Of a stretch of 40,568 nt of DNA, positions 25,513-35,700 are shown one piece after another (within the stretch, counting starts at the first letter, position 1; each line of letters begins with the position of its first letter). The position numbers and the translations under genes are program-made. The notes below the pieces were generated by a model. It had not been told where the DNA came from. It ran no database searches and was given only the letters and a program-made list of their open reading frames with translations. Source of the DNA: Acidobacteriaceae bacterium (GTDB taxonomy: Bacteria; Acidobacteriota; Terriglobia; Terriglobales; Acidobacteriaceae); assembly GCA_003140235.1 (NCBI GenBank), contig PLJN01000168.1, positions 1 through 40,568 of the forward strand, read 5' to 3'.

Positions 25513-27119
25513 CTGCCCTTCTCCACCATTTCCGGTCGTATGCTTTCCTGTCCGTCCCAGTATTTCTTGCGTAGCTCTTTCTTCAGCACTTTGCCGGTAC
25601 CGGTCTTGGGCAGCGTTTCCAGAAACTCCACGGAGCGAGGACACTTGTAGTGAGACAGTCGTCCGCGGCAAAACTCGAGCAGTTCGGCTTCAGTGGCTTG
25701 GGTGCCCGGCTTCAGGACCACCAGCGCCTTCGGCGCTTCGCCCCATCTGGGATCGGGCACGGGTATCACCGCGACCTCGTACACGTTGGGGTGCGCCAGA
25801 ATGGCCTTCTCCACTTCAAGAGAAGAAACATTTTCGCCCCCGCTCACGATGATGTCTTTCTTACGGTCCACGATGAGGACATAGCCGTTCTCATCCATGG
25901 TGGCCATATCGCCGGTGTGGAACCAACCGCCACGCAGGGCGATGGCGGTGGCTTCCGGCTGGTTCCAATACCCTTCCATCACGCCGTCACCGCGCGCCAC
26001 GATCTCGCCAATGGCTTTGCCGTCAGAAGGGACGTCTCTGTCTTCTGGGTCCACGACTCGAATCTCCACTCCGGGAATGGCATATCCGGTCCGTGCCTGG
26101 ACTTCATAACGTTGCGAGCCTTCCCACTGGATTCCGGATTTCATGCGGGATATGGACAGCACCGGCGCGGTTTCCGTAAGACCGTAGCCGGAATAGCAGA
26201 GGCAACCGATTTTTTCTTCGACTTCGCGCACTAAAGTGGGCGAAGACGCAGCTCCGCCAATCGAAATTCTAGTGAGGCTGCTCAAGTTGAATCGGTGACG
26301 GTCAGGCGAGTTCACCAGTGCCGTGGCCATGGTGGGCACCAGGCTGCAAGATTGCACGCGCTCGCGCTCGATCAGGCGAAACACTTCGACCGGATCAAAC
26401 TTGCGAATCATCACGTGCATGCCGCCGAGGAAGGTAAGCGAGTGCGCCACGCCCCAGCCATTCGCGTGGAAGAGCGGGATCGTATGCAGCTCGACGCCGT
26501 CACCGGAAGTGTTGTGGGCCAGGCTGGCGTTGAGGGCGTGAAGATAAATGTTGCGGTGCGTCAGCATCACGCCTTTGGGCTGGGCGCTCGTTCCGCTGGT
26601 ATAAAAGAGCTCTCCCAGCGCATTCTCGTCAATCTGCATGAGATCAGCCTGGTGCGGCGTGCTGCTCGCCAGCAGGTCTTCGTAATTCATCGGCTGCATC
26701 CAATTTACGCTGGACTGGCCATCAAGAAGAATGAAGGACTCCACGCAGGCGGCTTCCGCACGAAAAGATTCAGCCAGAGCAAGAAACTGTTCTTCGAGAA
26801 AGAGGACTTTGGCCCCGGCATCCGTAAGGATATAACCCAGCTCCTGCGAAGTGAGCCGGATGTTCAACGGTAGCAGGACGGCGCCCGCCTCCAACACTCC
26901 GTAATACGCTTCCAGGAGCCGATGACAGTTGGCGCTTAGGAATGCGACACGGTCTCCCGCCTGGACTCCCATGGCGCGCAGCGCGCCGGCGAGACGGCTG
27001 GCCCGGTCCGCAAATTGCGCATACGTAAAGCGCTGGTCACCACAGACGATTGCGGTCTTGTGTGGAAACTGCTGCCGCGCGTACCGCAGAAAGCGTATGG
27101 GTGTCAGTGGTATGTTCAT
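25506..27119 (-). CDS. Acyl-CoA synthetase (AMP-forming)
   Basis: A 537-residue ANL-superfamily enzyme that activates a carboxylic acid to its CoA thioester using ATP. All core motifs are present: LFYTSGTSAQPKGVMLTHRN (P-loop-like A3), YGLTETAP (A5), GWFHTGDMATMDENGY (A7, ATP ribose Asp), DRKKDIIVSGGENVSSLEVE (A8 hinge) and PKTGTGKVLKKELR (A10 catalytic Lys). It follows the ThDP enzyme by 16 nt, so they are co-transcribed. Chain-length specificity cannot be read; medium- or long-chain fatty acids are the usual substrates of this subgroup. Confidence 0.93.
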   Translation of the reverse strand: MNIPLTPIRFLRYARQQFPHKTAIVCGDQRFTYAQFADRASRLAGALRAMGVQAGDRVAFLSANCHRLLEAYYGVLEAGAVLLPLNIRLTSQELGYILTDAGAKVLFLEEQFLALAESFRAEAACVESFILLDGQSSVNWMQPMNYEDLLASSTPHQADLMQIDENALGELFYTSGTSAQPKGVMLTHRNIYLHALNASLAHNTSGDGVELHTIPLFHANGWGVAHSLTFLGGMHVMIRKFDPVEVFRLIERERVQSCSLVPTMATALVNSPDRHRFNLSSLTRISIGGAASSPTLVREVEEKIGCLCYSGYGLTETAPVLSISRMKSGIQWEGSQRYEVQARTGYAIPGVEIRVVDPEDRDVPSDGKAIGEIVARGDGVMEGYWNQPEATAIALRGGWFHTGDMATMDENGYVLIVDRKKDIIVSGGENVSSLEVEKAILAHPNVYEVAVIPVPDPRWGEAPKALVVLKPGTQATEAELLEFCRGRLSHYKCPRSVEFLETLPKTGTGKVLKKELRKKYWDGQESIRPEMVEKGST

Positions 27120-27135
27120 AGTTTTCTCGGTACGC

Positions 27136-28818
27136 TCACTTCGGCGTCGTTACGGGCATGGCAGGCCGTTGGATGGCCCCCACTTCCCATGGAGCCGCAA
27201 GTACGGTCCGCCATTCGAGCAGCGCCGGACCCGGAAATTCCAGCCAGCCTGAAAGCTTTTCTCGCAGGCCCTCCAGGTCCGTCACCCGTTCGGCGTGAAT
27301 GCCATACGCCTCAGCGAGACGGCAGAAATCGGGATTCTTCAAGTCAACTTCGTACTCATTGCCAAAAACAGAACGCTGTAGAAATCCAATCACGCCGTAC
27401 TTATTGTCGTTGACCAGAAGGATCTTCACCGGCAAATCATACTGCGCCAGGGTTGCCAACTCATGAGAAGTGTACTGGAAACCGCCGTCGCCAGCCACGC
27501 AGACAATCTTGCGCTTGTCGCCATTGCGGCGCATGGCACAGGCTGCTCCGATTGCAGCAGGAAGCCCATACCCCAACGTTCCTGATCCCGAAGGATAGAG
27601 GAAGGTCCGCGGCTCCAGCGCCGGGAAAAAAGCTGACGCCCAGTAATTGAGAATGGACTGGTCGTGGGCCACAATGTCGCTGCGCGAAAGCGCGCTCCGC
27701 AGCAATCCAAGAGCAGCATAGCCATCGGCCTTCAGCGATTCCAACTGCTGCTTCTCCCGCGCTCTGGTTCCGACGGTGTCCCACCACGGCTTTCTCGGCT
27801 TTAATTTTCCAGCAAGTTCGAGCGCCGCGGCGCCGATGTCGGCGACCATCTGGAAGCTGGCAGGGAAGATACTTGCAAAATAACTGGCGTCCTCCGCAAT
27901 CTTGATATGCGCCGCGGGTAATTTGAGCCCGAACCTTCCGGTATCAAATTCGGTAAGGCGCGCACCGACTGAAATCAGCAGGTCGCTTTCCAGCAGTAAC
28001 TGCTGCACTGCGCCCAAACGGGAGACACAGCCCATCGAAAGTGGATGGTCGTCGGCGATCACTCCTTTGCCGCTGGTCGTGGTGATGAACGGCGACTGGA
28101 GAATTTCTATTAACCGAATAAGATTCCCCATCTTGTCCACGGCGAGTCCGGGACCCACCAGAATCACCGGCCGTTGCGCAGCTTCAATGTGCAGGCCAGC
28201 ATCAGCGATCGCGGTCGTCAAAGGCGGCTCCGCTACCGCCTGCTTGAGTTCGGCGGGAAAGTCGGCAGATACGGACGCGAGCAAAAGGTCGTGCGGAATC
28301 TCCACAAAGGCCGGTCCCGGAGCCGTGCCTCGCAATGCGTTGATGGCCGCTGCCATGGCCGCGGGAATCTCGTCCGCGGTATTGACCCTCACGGCGTAGC
28401 GCGTGAGCGGCGCGAGGATTTCAAGTTGTTTAGGCGTCTCGTGCAGCGCATTGCAGACTTTGCCCAGCACCGGTGTCGCAACATTTGTGCCGATTAAGAG
28501 CACCGGAGTGCTGGTCTGCAGGCTCTCCAGCAAGGGGACAAGAGTAAACAGATTTCCTGGGCCGGTCGAAGCAAACACGGCGGCTGCGCGTCCGCTGGCG
28601 CGAAAAAAGCCATCGGCGGCAAACCCTGCTGCTTGTTCGTGGCGTACTACCCAGTGATGAAATTCGGGCGTCCGCCGCAGGACTTCATAGATCGCAATGT
28701 TATGAATACTGGGAATGCCGAAGCCGGAAGTTATGCCGGAACGCAGCAGGCTGGCAACGACCGCCTGCGCGCCTGTGGGCGGAGTGACTTTTGACGTTGG
28801 CTGAGGAGTGGCCGACAT
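27136..28818 (-). CDS. ThDP-dependent enzyme, acetolactate synthase-like
   Basis: A 560-residue enzyme of the ThDP-binding decarboxylase/synthase family (acetolactate synthase, benzoylformate decarboxylase, oxalyl-CoA decarboxylase relatives). The N-terminal PYR domain has the activating Glu in VVRHEQAAGFAADG and GPGNLFTLV. The central domain follows, with ILVGPGLAVD. The C-terminal domain carries GDGGFQYTSHELATLAQYD and LLVNDNKYG, the Mg-ThDP motif (GDG...NDN). The frame is open to a GTG at 28884, but that codon abuts the receptor terminator. I chose the ATG at 28816-28818. The adjoining acyl-CoA synthetase and MaoC suggest acyl-CoA or 2-oxo acid metabolism; the reaction is not determined. 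Confidence 0.88.
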   Translation of the reverse strand: MSATPQPTSKVTPPTGAQAVVASLLRSGITSGFGIPSIHNIAIYEVLRRTPEFHHWVVRHEQAAGFAADGFFRASGRAAAVFASTGPGNLFTLVPLLESLQTSTPVLLIGTNVATPVLGKVCNALHETPKQLEILAPLTRYAVRVNTADEIPAAMAAAINALRGTAPGPAFVEIPHDLLLASVSADFPAELKQAVAEPPLTTAIADAGLHIEAAQRPVILVGPGLAVDKMGNLIRLIEILQSPFITTTSGKGVIADDHPLSMGCVSRLGAVQQLLLESDLLISVGARLTEFDTGRFGLKLPAAHIKIAEDASYFASIFPASFQMVADIGAAALELAGKLKPRKPWWDTVGTRAREKQQLESLKADGYAALGLLRSALSRSDIVAHDQSILNYWASAFFPALEPRTFLYPSGSGTLGYGLPAAIGAACAMRRNGDKRKIVCVAGDGGFQYTSHELATLAQYDLPVKILLVNDNKYGVIGFLQRSVFGNEYEVDLKNPDFCRLAEAYGIHAERVTDLEGLREKLSGWLEFPGPALLEWRTVLAAPWEVGAIQRPAMPVTTPK

Positions 28819-28884
28819 TATTGAAGAAGAAGAATCATAATCCGGCTCGCAAAGTGTCGCCAAATCGACTGGAAATGAGTGCAC

Positions 28885-28928
28885 AAAAAAGAGGGACGAC
28901 GCGAGCAGCTTTCTGCCCCGCGTCGTCC
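28885..28928 (-). terminator. Rho-independent terminator of the second receptor gene
   Basis: On the minus strand a 10-bp perfect stem (28919-28928 with 28894-28903; GGACGACGCG/CGCGTCGTCC) and a 15-nt loop are followed by CTC and six T (28885-28890). It lies 8 nt past the receptor stop. Confidence 0.85.
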
Positions 28929-28935
28929 GTTTAGG

Positions 28936-31900
28936 TTAGAAGCCTATCCGCAAGCCAAGTTGGACTTGCCGCATGGGGAACGCCGAGGTAAAGCCCAGCG
29001 GAGTACTGGCTCCGGTATTGCTTCCGTGCACGTTGAACGTAGTGAAGCCGGAGCCTCCAGCCGATGTGGGAAGGCCGAAGTTGGGGCCCACTTCATTGTT
29101 TACACTGCCATAGTTGATGCGGTTGGTCAGGTTGAACCCTTCCGCCACCAACTGCAGGGTTGTTTTTTCGTGGATCCTGAACTGGCGGGTGAGACGCATG
29201 TCAAACGAGAAGTAGTCCGGCCCCAGACCGGTATTGCGTCCCGCGCCAATCGGACGGTCATTGGTGGAGTGGCGGTCGCCGTTCACGTCAGCACCCGCCA
29301 GCAGGTTGAACGGATGGCCGCTGTTGTAACGGAAAATCGGCGACAGTTGGAACCCTGATAAGGCCCGGCCCCAGGATTTCCCGGTATCGATGACCGAAGC
29401 GACCACAATTTTGTGCCGCTGGTCAAAGGTGGAAAGACCGCGCTCGCCCGCCAGATTCGTGTTGTCAACAGGGCCAAAGTCGCTGTTGAAGTCGGTTGCG
29501 GTATCGATGGCTTTGCTGTAAGTGTAATTCGCCATCACCGTGAAGTGCCCGCTAAAGCGCTTCTTGACCTCCAGAATGCCGCCTTCGTAAATGGATGAGC
29601 CCTTGGAGGAATACTGGTTGTTCTGGAGAAGCAGCGGGTTCGCGAAGCAGAGGAAAGGGTTGGCCGTACATTGCGGCGCTCCCCAGTTGTGGAAAGACAC
29701 AGTCTTTCCGTTCGCCAAAGTAGCTGATTGAACGGGCGCGGCCGCCAGAGCATTCAGGTCAATGGCAGTAGGAAGTCCGATGGTGTGAACGTAGATGCCG
29801 CTGAGGGCAACGGACCATCCCTTTGCGATCTCCCGTTCAATTCCCACCTCAGCCTGCTGCGAATATGGGTTCGTGTAATTCGGCTGGCCGCTGAAGAGAA
29901 CGGTCAACGGAGGAACCGGCCCAGTGTGGGTGACGGCGATACCGAATTGCGCCAGGTCAGCTGGCGTGATGCAGGCCGCATTGCCGGGCGCCGGAATCGT
30001 GCACTGGACTTTGCCCTCCGCGAACAGCGTCTGGAAAATCGCTGCCGACGTGAGGGCCGGATTTCCTGGCGCGCCCGTAAGCGGAACAAATATCTGCGCA
30101 ATCTGCCGGTTGCCGTTCACCAGTCCCAGGGTTTGTACTACGTCCGCAATCTGGCCGTATATCGGAGAGTAAAAGATCCCGTAGCCCGCGCGGATGACCG
30201 TCTTGTGGTCCTTGAACGGGTCCCAGGCGATGGATGCCCGCGGACCAAAATTGTTCTTGTCGGTGACTAAGGACCCATATTGCGAATCCAATTCATAGCG
30301 CACGCCAATGTTGAAGGTGAAGTTTGGTTTGATCTGCCAGGTATCCTGCGCGTAAAACGACGTCCAGGGCCGCGGGTAGTTGTATACGGGGTTGCCGAAG
30401 CCCTGCTGATAGAACTGCGGGAGTCCCAGCGAGGCCGACTGGAGAGCGTTGATGGCTGCAGGATTGGTTCCCGCCAATCCACACGCGGCCGGCACCTGCA
30501 GGCAGGGGCTGATGATGCCGCCCGGCAGGTTGCCAAAAACAAAGCGGCCCGGGAAAAATGTGTTCGACTCACTGTGATTGCCGCGATAGAGTTCGTAGCC
30601 GCCGAATTTCAAAGTGTGGTGGCCGCGGACCAGGGTGATGTTGTCCGCAACTTCGAAGCGTCGCATGATGGTCTTGCTGGGCAGAAATATCTGGGTCCCG
30701 AGATTGGCGAAACCAGGGAGGTCGAGTCCCACTTCGCCTGGCGTATTCGGAATCACGTCAAAATGGGAGTAGTTGAACTGCAACCGGACTTCATTCAGGG
30801 TCCGGGGACTGAACTGGTGGAACCATGATCCCTGGAGTGTGTGATCGTACGCCGGCTTGATGGAGCTGCCACGCGAAAAGCCCGTGAGGGACGTTGCATC
30901 GGTGTTTTCCTCATGGTCATGGGCGAAGCTGTAGCGCAGGTACATCTGGTTCCTCTCACTGAACTGGTGGTCGAGGCGGGCAGACGTTTGGTATTCGCGC
31001 GTGGTGTACGGAAACAGTCCGCCATTGTTCTCGAACTGGTTTACCAGGAACGCGTTCCGAGGACTGGTTGCCGAGTTGACGGTCAAAACATTCTGCAAAA
31101 TTCCCGCACAAGTGGCGGCAGGCAGGGCCGGCTGACCGGTGAGGCAGGGCACCGGAGTGGCGCCTTCAGCTGCAAGGCCATTCAGAATTGCCTGCTGGTT
31201 ATTGGTGGAGCTGCTGCTGGGGCGAAAGATGTTGGTGTTGGTCAGCAGCGGAACTGCATTCTGGGCGTCCTGCATCAGGCCCTCGAAAGCGGCGAATAGA
31301 AAAGTCTTGTCGCGATTAATGGGGAAGCCGATGCTGCTGCCGAATTGTTCACGACCGAGATGGTCTTTGTGATGCACACCCACACTGTCCGGCAAAGCGG
31401 GATTGAACGCCTGCCCCGGCTGGAGCGCCTGGGTAAAAGAGAAAGGATTGGCTGCGTCGAGCGCATCCCTGCGGAACATCGCGAAGAGGCTGCCATGCAC
31501 GTCATTGGTGCCCGACTTGCTTACGATGTTGATGGTGGCGCCGCTCGCGCCACCGAGGTCGGCCCCATAGTTGCTGCGGTTGATCTGGAACTCCTGCACC
31601 GCGTCCTGGCTTAGCGTGAGGCGGACACCGCCCGCGTCGTCGTTAGCTTCGCCACCGTCCACGGTGACGCTGTTGCCACGGCCGTTGCTTCCATAAAAGG
31701 AGAGTCCGCTCTGCGGCGTCTGTTTCACACGATAATCCTGGTCGCTCGCCATGTGGGTGGAATCCGTCACGCCCGGCGCCAGCAACGTAAAGGTAAGATA
31801 GTCGCGGCGATTGATGGGCAGATCGGTGATTAATTCCGATGAAATTGTCTCCGCCTGGCCCGCCTTGTCTGTTTCCACCACCGGCGGCTCAGTGGTGACT

Positions 31901-32262
31901 TCCACCGTTTCGTTCGCGGAGGAGAGTTTCAAGTGAAAGTCCAGAATCACGGTCTCCCCTACGCTCACAACCACGCCCTTTTGGAGGGACGTCTGGAAGC
32001 CAGAATGCTGTGAACTCACGTTGTAAATCGCCGGGAGCAGCCCGGAAATAACAAAGGACCCGTTGTTGTCAGAAACACCGGTGCGCTTTGTGCCCTTGGC
32101 TGCGTCCGTGGCCGTTACCGTTGCGTTGGTTATAACGGCGCCCGAGGGGTCCGTGACCGTTCCCCTGATGTCACCCGAGGCGCCTACACCTTGCGCGAAC
32201 GCAGCGCCTGTAGCCATTAGCAGACTTACAAGAACCATACTCAGCAATCTGAACAACCTCAT
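28936..32262 (-). CDS. TonB-dependent receptor, Oar-like, tandem copy 1
   Basis: A 1108-residue outer-membrane receptor. Signal peptide (ending AAFAQ), then CarboxypepD_reg domain (GDIRGTVTDPSGAVITNATV, about residues 24-110). Plug elements follow: INRRDYLTFTLLAPGV, GNSVTVDGGEANDDAGGVR, INRSNYGADLGGASGATINI. The barrel ends QLGLRIGF. I chose the ATG at 32260-32262 because AGGAGG (32270-32275, minus) precedes it by 7 nt, although the frame opens at 32343. It is a close paralogue of the gene at 32735-36088, with nearly identical stretches (FFPGRFVFGNLPGGIIS). Four cysteine pairs are shared by both copies and absent from the receptor at 3.8-6.9 kb. Substrate is unknown. Confidence 0.93.
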   Translation of the reverse strand: MRLFRLLSMVLVSLLMATGAAFAQGVGASGDIRGTVTDPSGAVITNATVTATDAAKGTKRTGVSDNNGSFVISGLLPAIYNVSSQHSGFQTSLQKGVVVSVGETVILDFHLKLSSANETVEVTTEPPVVETDKAGQAETISSELITDLPINRRDYLTFTLLAPGVTDSTHMASDQDYRVKQTPQSGLSFYGSNGRGNSVTVDGGEANDDAGGVRLTLSQDAVQEFQINRSNYGADLGGASGATINIVSKSGTNDVHGSLFAMFRRDALDAANPFSFTQALQPGQAFNPALPDSVGVHHKDHLGREQFGSSIGFPINRDKTFLFAAFEGLMQDAQNAVPLLTNTNIFRPSSSSTNNQQAILNGLAAEGATPVPCLTGQPALPAATCAGILQNVLTVNSATSPRNAFLVNQFENNGGLFPYTTREYQTSARLDHQFSERNQMYLRYSFAHDHEENTDATSLTGFSRGSSIKPAYDHTLQGSWFHQFSPRTLNEVRLQFNYSHFDVIPNTPGEVGLDLPGFANLGTQIFLPSKTIMRRFEVADNITLVRGHHTLKFGGYELYRGNHSESNTFFPGRFVFGNLPGGIISPCLQVPAACGLAGTNPAAINALQSASLGLPQFYQQGFGNPVYNYPRPWTSFYAQDTWQIKPNFTFNIGVRYELDSQYGSLVTDKNNFGPRASIAWDPFKDHKTVIRAGYGIFYSPIYGQIADVVQTLGLVNGNRQIAQIFVPLTGAPGNPALTSAAIFQTLFAEGKVQCTIPAPGNAACITPADLAQFGIAVTHTGPVPPLTVLFSGQPNYTNPYSQQAEVGIEREIAKGWSVALSGIYVHTIGLPTAIDLNALAAAPVQSATLANGKTVSFHNWGAPQCTANPFLCFANPLLLQNNQYSSKGSSIYEGGILEVKKRFSGHFTVMANYTYSKAIDTATDFNSDFGPVDNTNLAGERGLSTFDQRHKIVVASVIDTGKSWGRALSGFQLSPIFRYNSGHPFNLLAGADVNGDRHSTNDRPIGAGRNTGLGPDYFSFDMRLTRQFRIHEKTTLQLVAEGFNLTNRINYGSVNNEVGPNFGLPTSAGGSGFTTFNVHGSNTGASTPLGFTSAFPMRQVQLGLRIGF

Positions 32263-32351
32263 AGTTGATCCTCCTGTCAAAGTTGTGACGCAGGGGCGGC
32301 TTCGTGGCCGACTCCTCACGCGAAATCCTGAATGGGCATTCATTCATCCCA

Positions 32352-32365
32352 CTGTGCTAGCACAG
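32352..32365. promoter_or_regulatory. 14-bp palindrome upstream of receptor copy 1
   Basis: CTGTGCTAGCACAG is a perfect palindrome 90 nt upstream of the receptor ATG. A regulator-binding role is an inference from position and symmetry. Confidence 0.35.
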
Positions 32366-32691
32366 AATTAGCTGCCATGCTACAGCGGCAAGCCGAAAAT
32401 ATCCACATATTTTGTGTACCAGAGGGGTGACCGGCCTGCAGTCCCCAGCCCCATCGCGCAAGGCCCATGGAATAGTACGCCGCGGCTTCAGAATGTCCAA
32501 GCGTTTTTACGCGCTCCAGGCAGGGCTGCACACGCGGCAAAGCCTGGCTGAAACCGCTTCCTTCGAGTTCTAAGGATCTTTGAGAATCAGGCGGATTACC
32601 TGAATATTAGGAGTGCCGGACAATTGCAATCAGTCGGGAATGTGTCCCATCGGGGCCGCAAAACTCTGTTGAACGATAAGAGAGACGATGA

Positions 32692-32728
32692 GAGAGACAA
32701 TGAAGGCTGGACGCCTGCATTGTCTCTC
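32692..32728 (-). terminator. Hairpin after receptor copy 2 (terminator-like, no U-tract)
   Basis: An 11-bp perfect stem (GAGAGACAATG/CATTGTCTCTC) with a 15-nt loop lies 7 nt past the stop of receptor copy 2. No T-run follows on the minus strand, so intrinsic termination would be weak. The first receptor of the pair has a terminator of the same loop size in the same place. Confidence 0.5.
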
Positions 32729-32734
32729 CACCAT

Positions 32735-35700
32735 TTAGAAGCCGATGCGAAGACCTAACTGCAGGGTGCGAGGAGCCACCACCGAGGTAAAGCCCAGTGG
32801 AGTATTGGCGCCCGTATTGGCTCCATGCACGTTGAACGTGGGAGAGCCAGAGCCTCCCGCCGCGAGGGGAAGCCCAAAGCCAGCGCCCACTACGTTGTTT
32901 ACGCTGGCAAAGTTATCTCGGTTAAACAGGTTGAACGCTTCAGCGACGAATTGCACGCTGGTCTTTTCATGCACTTTGAACGTCTTTGTCAGGCGCATGT
33001 CAAAGTCCATGTAATCGGGCCCCATACCGGTATTGCGGGCAGCGCCGATGGGACGGTCATTGGTGGAGTGCCGGTCACCGTTTACGTCCGATGCCGCCAG
33101 AAGAGTGAAGGGATGGCCGCTGTTGTAACGGAAAATCGGGGCCACCTGGAAATCGGAGAAGAACCGCTTTACACCCGTCCCGCTCTTCCAGGGAGTATCG
33201 AAGATGGCCAACACCACGACCTTGTGACGCTGGTCGAAGGTGGAAAGGGCGCGCTCGCCGGCCAGGTTGGTTTCGTCCTGCGGCGCGAAGTCACTATTGA
33301 AGTCGGTCACCGTGTCAAATGCCTTGCTGTATGTGTAGTTTCCTAACAGCGTGAGGTGCGAGCCAAAACGCTTCTTGACTTCCAGAATGCCACCCTCATA
33401 CAGGGCCGATCCCTGCGAGGAGTAGACGTTGTTCTGGAGCAGCAGCGGATTGGCGAAGCACAAGAACGGATTGGCCGTGCATTGCGGCGCCGCCCAGTTG
33501 CGGAACGTTGTCGTCTGACCGCTCGCCAGGGTCACAGTTTGCATCGGAGCGGCCGCCAGGTTGTTCACGTCCAATGCCACAGGCAGATGAAGGGTGTGCA
33601 CGTAAATTGCGCTGGCCGAAACCGCGACCCCAAAGAAGCTGCGCTCAATGCCGAACTCAGCCTGCTGCGAGTAAGGGTTCTGGTAGTTCGGCTGGGCGCT
33701 GAAAAGAACGCTCAGCGGAGGCACCGGCCCCGTGTGGGTGATGGCGATGCCGAACTGGACCAGATCGGCGGGCGTGATGCAGGCAGCATTGCCGGGCGCC
33801 GGGGTGGTGCATTGGATCTTACCCTGCGCAAACAGCGTCTGGAAAATGGCTGCCGATGTCAGTGCCGGATTTCCCGGTGCGCCGGTGAGAGGAACAAAGA
33901 CCTGGGCAATCTGCCGGTTGCCGTTCACCAGTCCCAGGGTTTGGACTACGTCTGCAATCTGGCCATACACCGGCGAGAAAAAGATCCCATAGCCGCCGCG
34001 GATGACCGTCTTGTGGTCCTTAAACGGGTCCCAGGCAAATGAGGCACGCGGAGCAAAATTGTTCTTGTCGGTGGTGAGAGCGCCATATTGTGTGTCCAGT
34101 TCATAGCGCACGCCGATGTTGAAGCTGAAGTTCGATGCGATCTTCCATTGGTCCTGCGCGTACAGTGCCGTCAGAGGCCGGGGATAGTTGTACGTGGGAC
34201 TGCCGAATCCCTGTTGATAAAACTGGGGCAGACCCAGGGACGCCGACTGGAGCGGGTTGATTGTTGCAGGATTCACGCCTAACAATCCGCACGCGGCCGG
34301 CACCTGCAAGCAGGGGCTGATGATGCCTCCAGGCAGGTTGCCGAACACAAAGCGTCCGGGAAAGAACGTATGGGACTCGGAATGGTTGCCGCGGTACAGG
34401 AAATCGCCGCCAAACTTGAATGTGTGGTGACCACGGACCATGGTGAAGTTATCCGCAACTTCCCAGCGCCGCATGATGGTAGTGCTGGGCAGGAAGATCT
34501 GCGTTCCGAAACTGGCGAAGCCGGGAATATCGAGTCCGGCCTGACCGGGCGTATTGGGAATTACGCTGAAGTTGGAGTAATTCCACTGCAGCCGCAACTC
34601 GTTCGTGGTCTTCGGGCTGAACTGATGGAACCATGCGGCCGCCAGTGTATTGTCCATCGCGTGCACCAGACTGCCGCGCGAAAAGCCGGTCAACGCCTGC
34701 ACGTCCGGCGACTGCTCGTTGTCGTGGCCAAAGTTGTAACGTATATAAGCCTGATTGGTGTCGTTGAATACGTGGTCAAAACGTCCGGAGAACTGATAGA
34801 GGCGCGTGTTGTAGGGAAAAACTCCGCCGTTGTTCTCAAACTGGTTCACCAGGTACGCGCTCAGCGGGCTGGCTGCCGGGTTCACCGTCAAAATGTTTTC
34901 CAGAATATTGGCGCAGGTGATCGCAGGCAACGCAGGTTGACCCGTAAGGCAGGGCACAGGCGGATTCCCAGGCAGCGCCGCCAGGCCATTGATAATGGCC
35001 GCCTGATTGTTGAGGTGCACGCCATTCACGATGCCGCCGTTCTGTGGACGGAAAATGCTGGTGTCCGTGATCAGGGGCACCGCGTTCTGCGCGTCCGAGC
35101 GCTGGTTCTCAAAAGCAAAGAACAACCAGGTCTTGTCCGTGGTGACGGGAAAGCCAATCGTCCCGCCCCATTGCTGGCGGTTCAGCTTGTCCTTGACGTG
35201 GGAGCCGAAGCTATCGGGAAGAAGAGGATTGAATGCTTGCCCGGGAGCGAGTGCCTGTTTGATGGCGAAGGGGTTGGCCGCATCCAGGCCATCGTTGCGG
35301 AAATAGCTATACAAGCTGCCGTGCGTTTGGTTTCCGCCGCTCTTGCTCACAATGTTGATGGAGGCGCCGCTCGCTCCGCCTATGTCCGCCGCATAGTTGC
35401 TGCGATTGATCTGGAACTCCTGCACCGCGTCCTGGCTCAAATTCAAGCGGACGCCGCCGGAATCGTCGTTGGCTTCGGCGCCGTCCACGGTCACGCTATT
35501 GCCGCGGCCGTTGCTTCCATAAAAAGAAAGTCCGGTTTGCGGGGTCTGCTTCACCCGGAAATCCTGGTCGGCCGATAGCCGCGTGGACTCCGACACGCCA
35601 GGCGCGAGCAACGTATAAGTAAGATAGTCGCGCCGGTCGATCGGCAGATCCTGGATATATTGCTCCGTAATCACGTTCGCTTGCGCCGCTTTGTCGGTGT

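Larger units (their letters stand above)
32263..32734. other. Intergenic region between the tandem receptor genes
   Basis: The 5' flank holds the copy-1 promoter region and a 14-bp palindrome (32352-32365). The minus strand 32340-32600 has an open stretch reading ALPRVQPCLERVKTLG and SEAAAYYSMGLARWG, which resembles one tetratricopeptide helix pair. It has no start site of quality and could be a decayed TPR gene or chance. A hairpin at 32692-32728 lies near the copy-2 stop. Confidence 0.3.
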
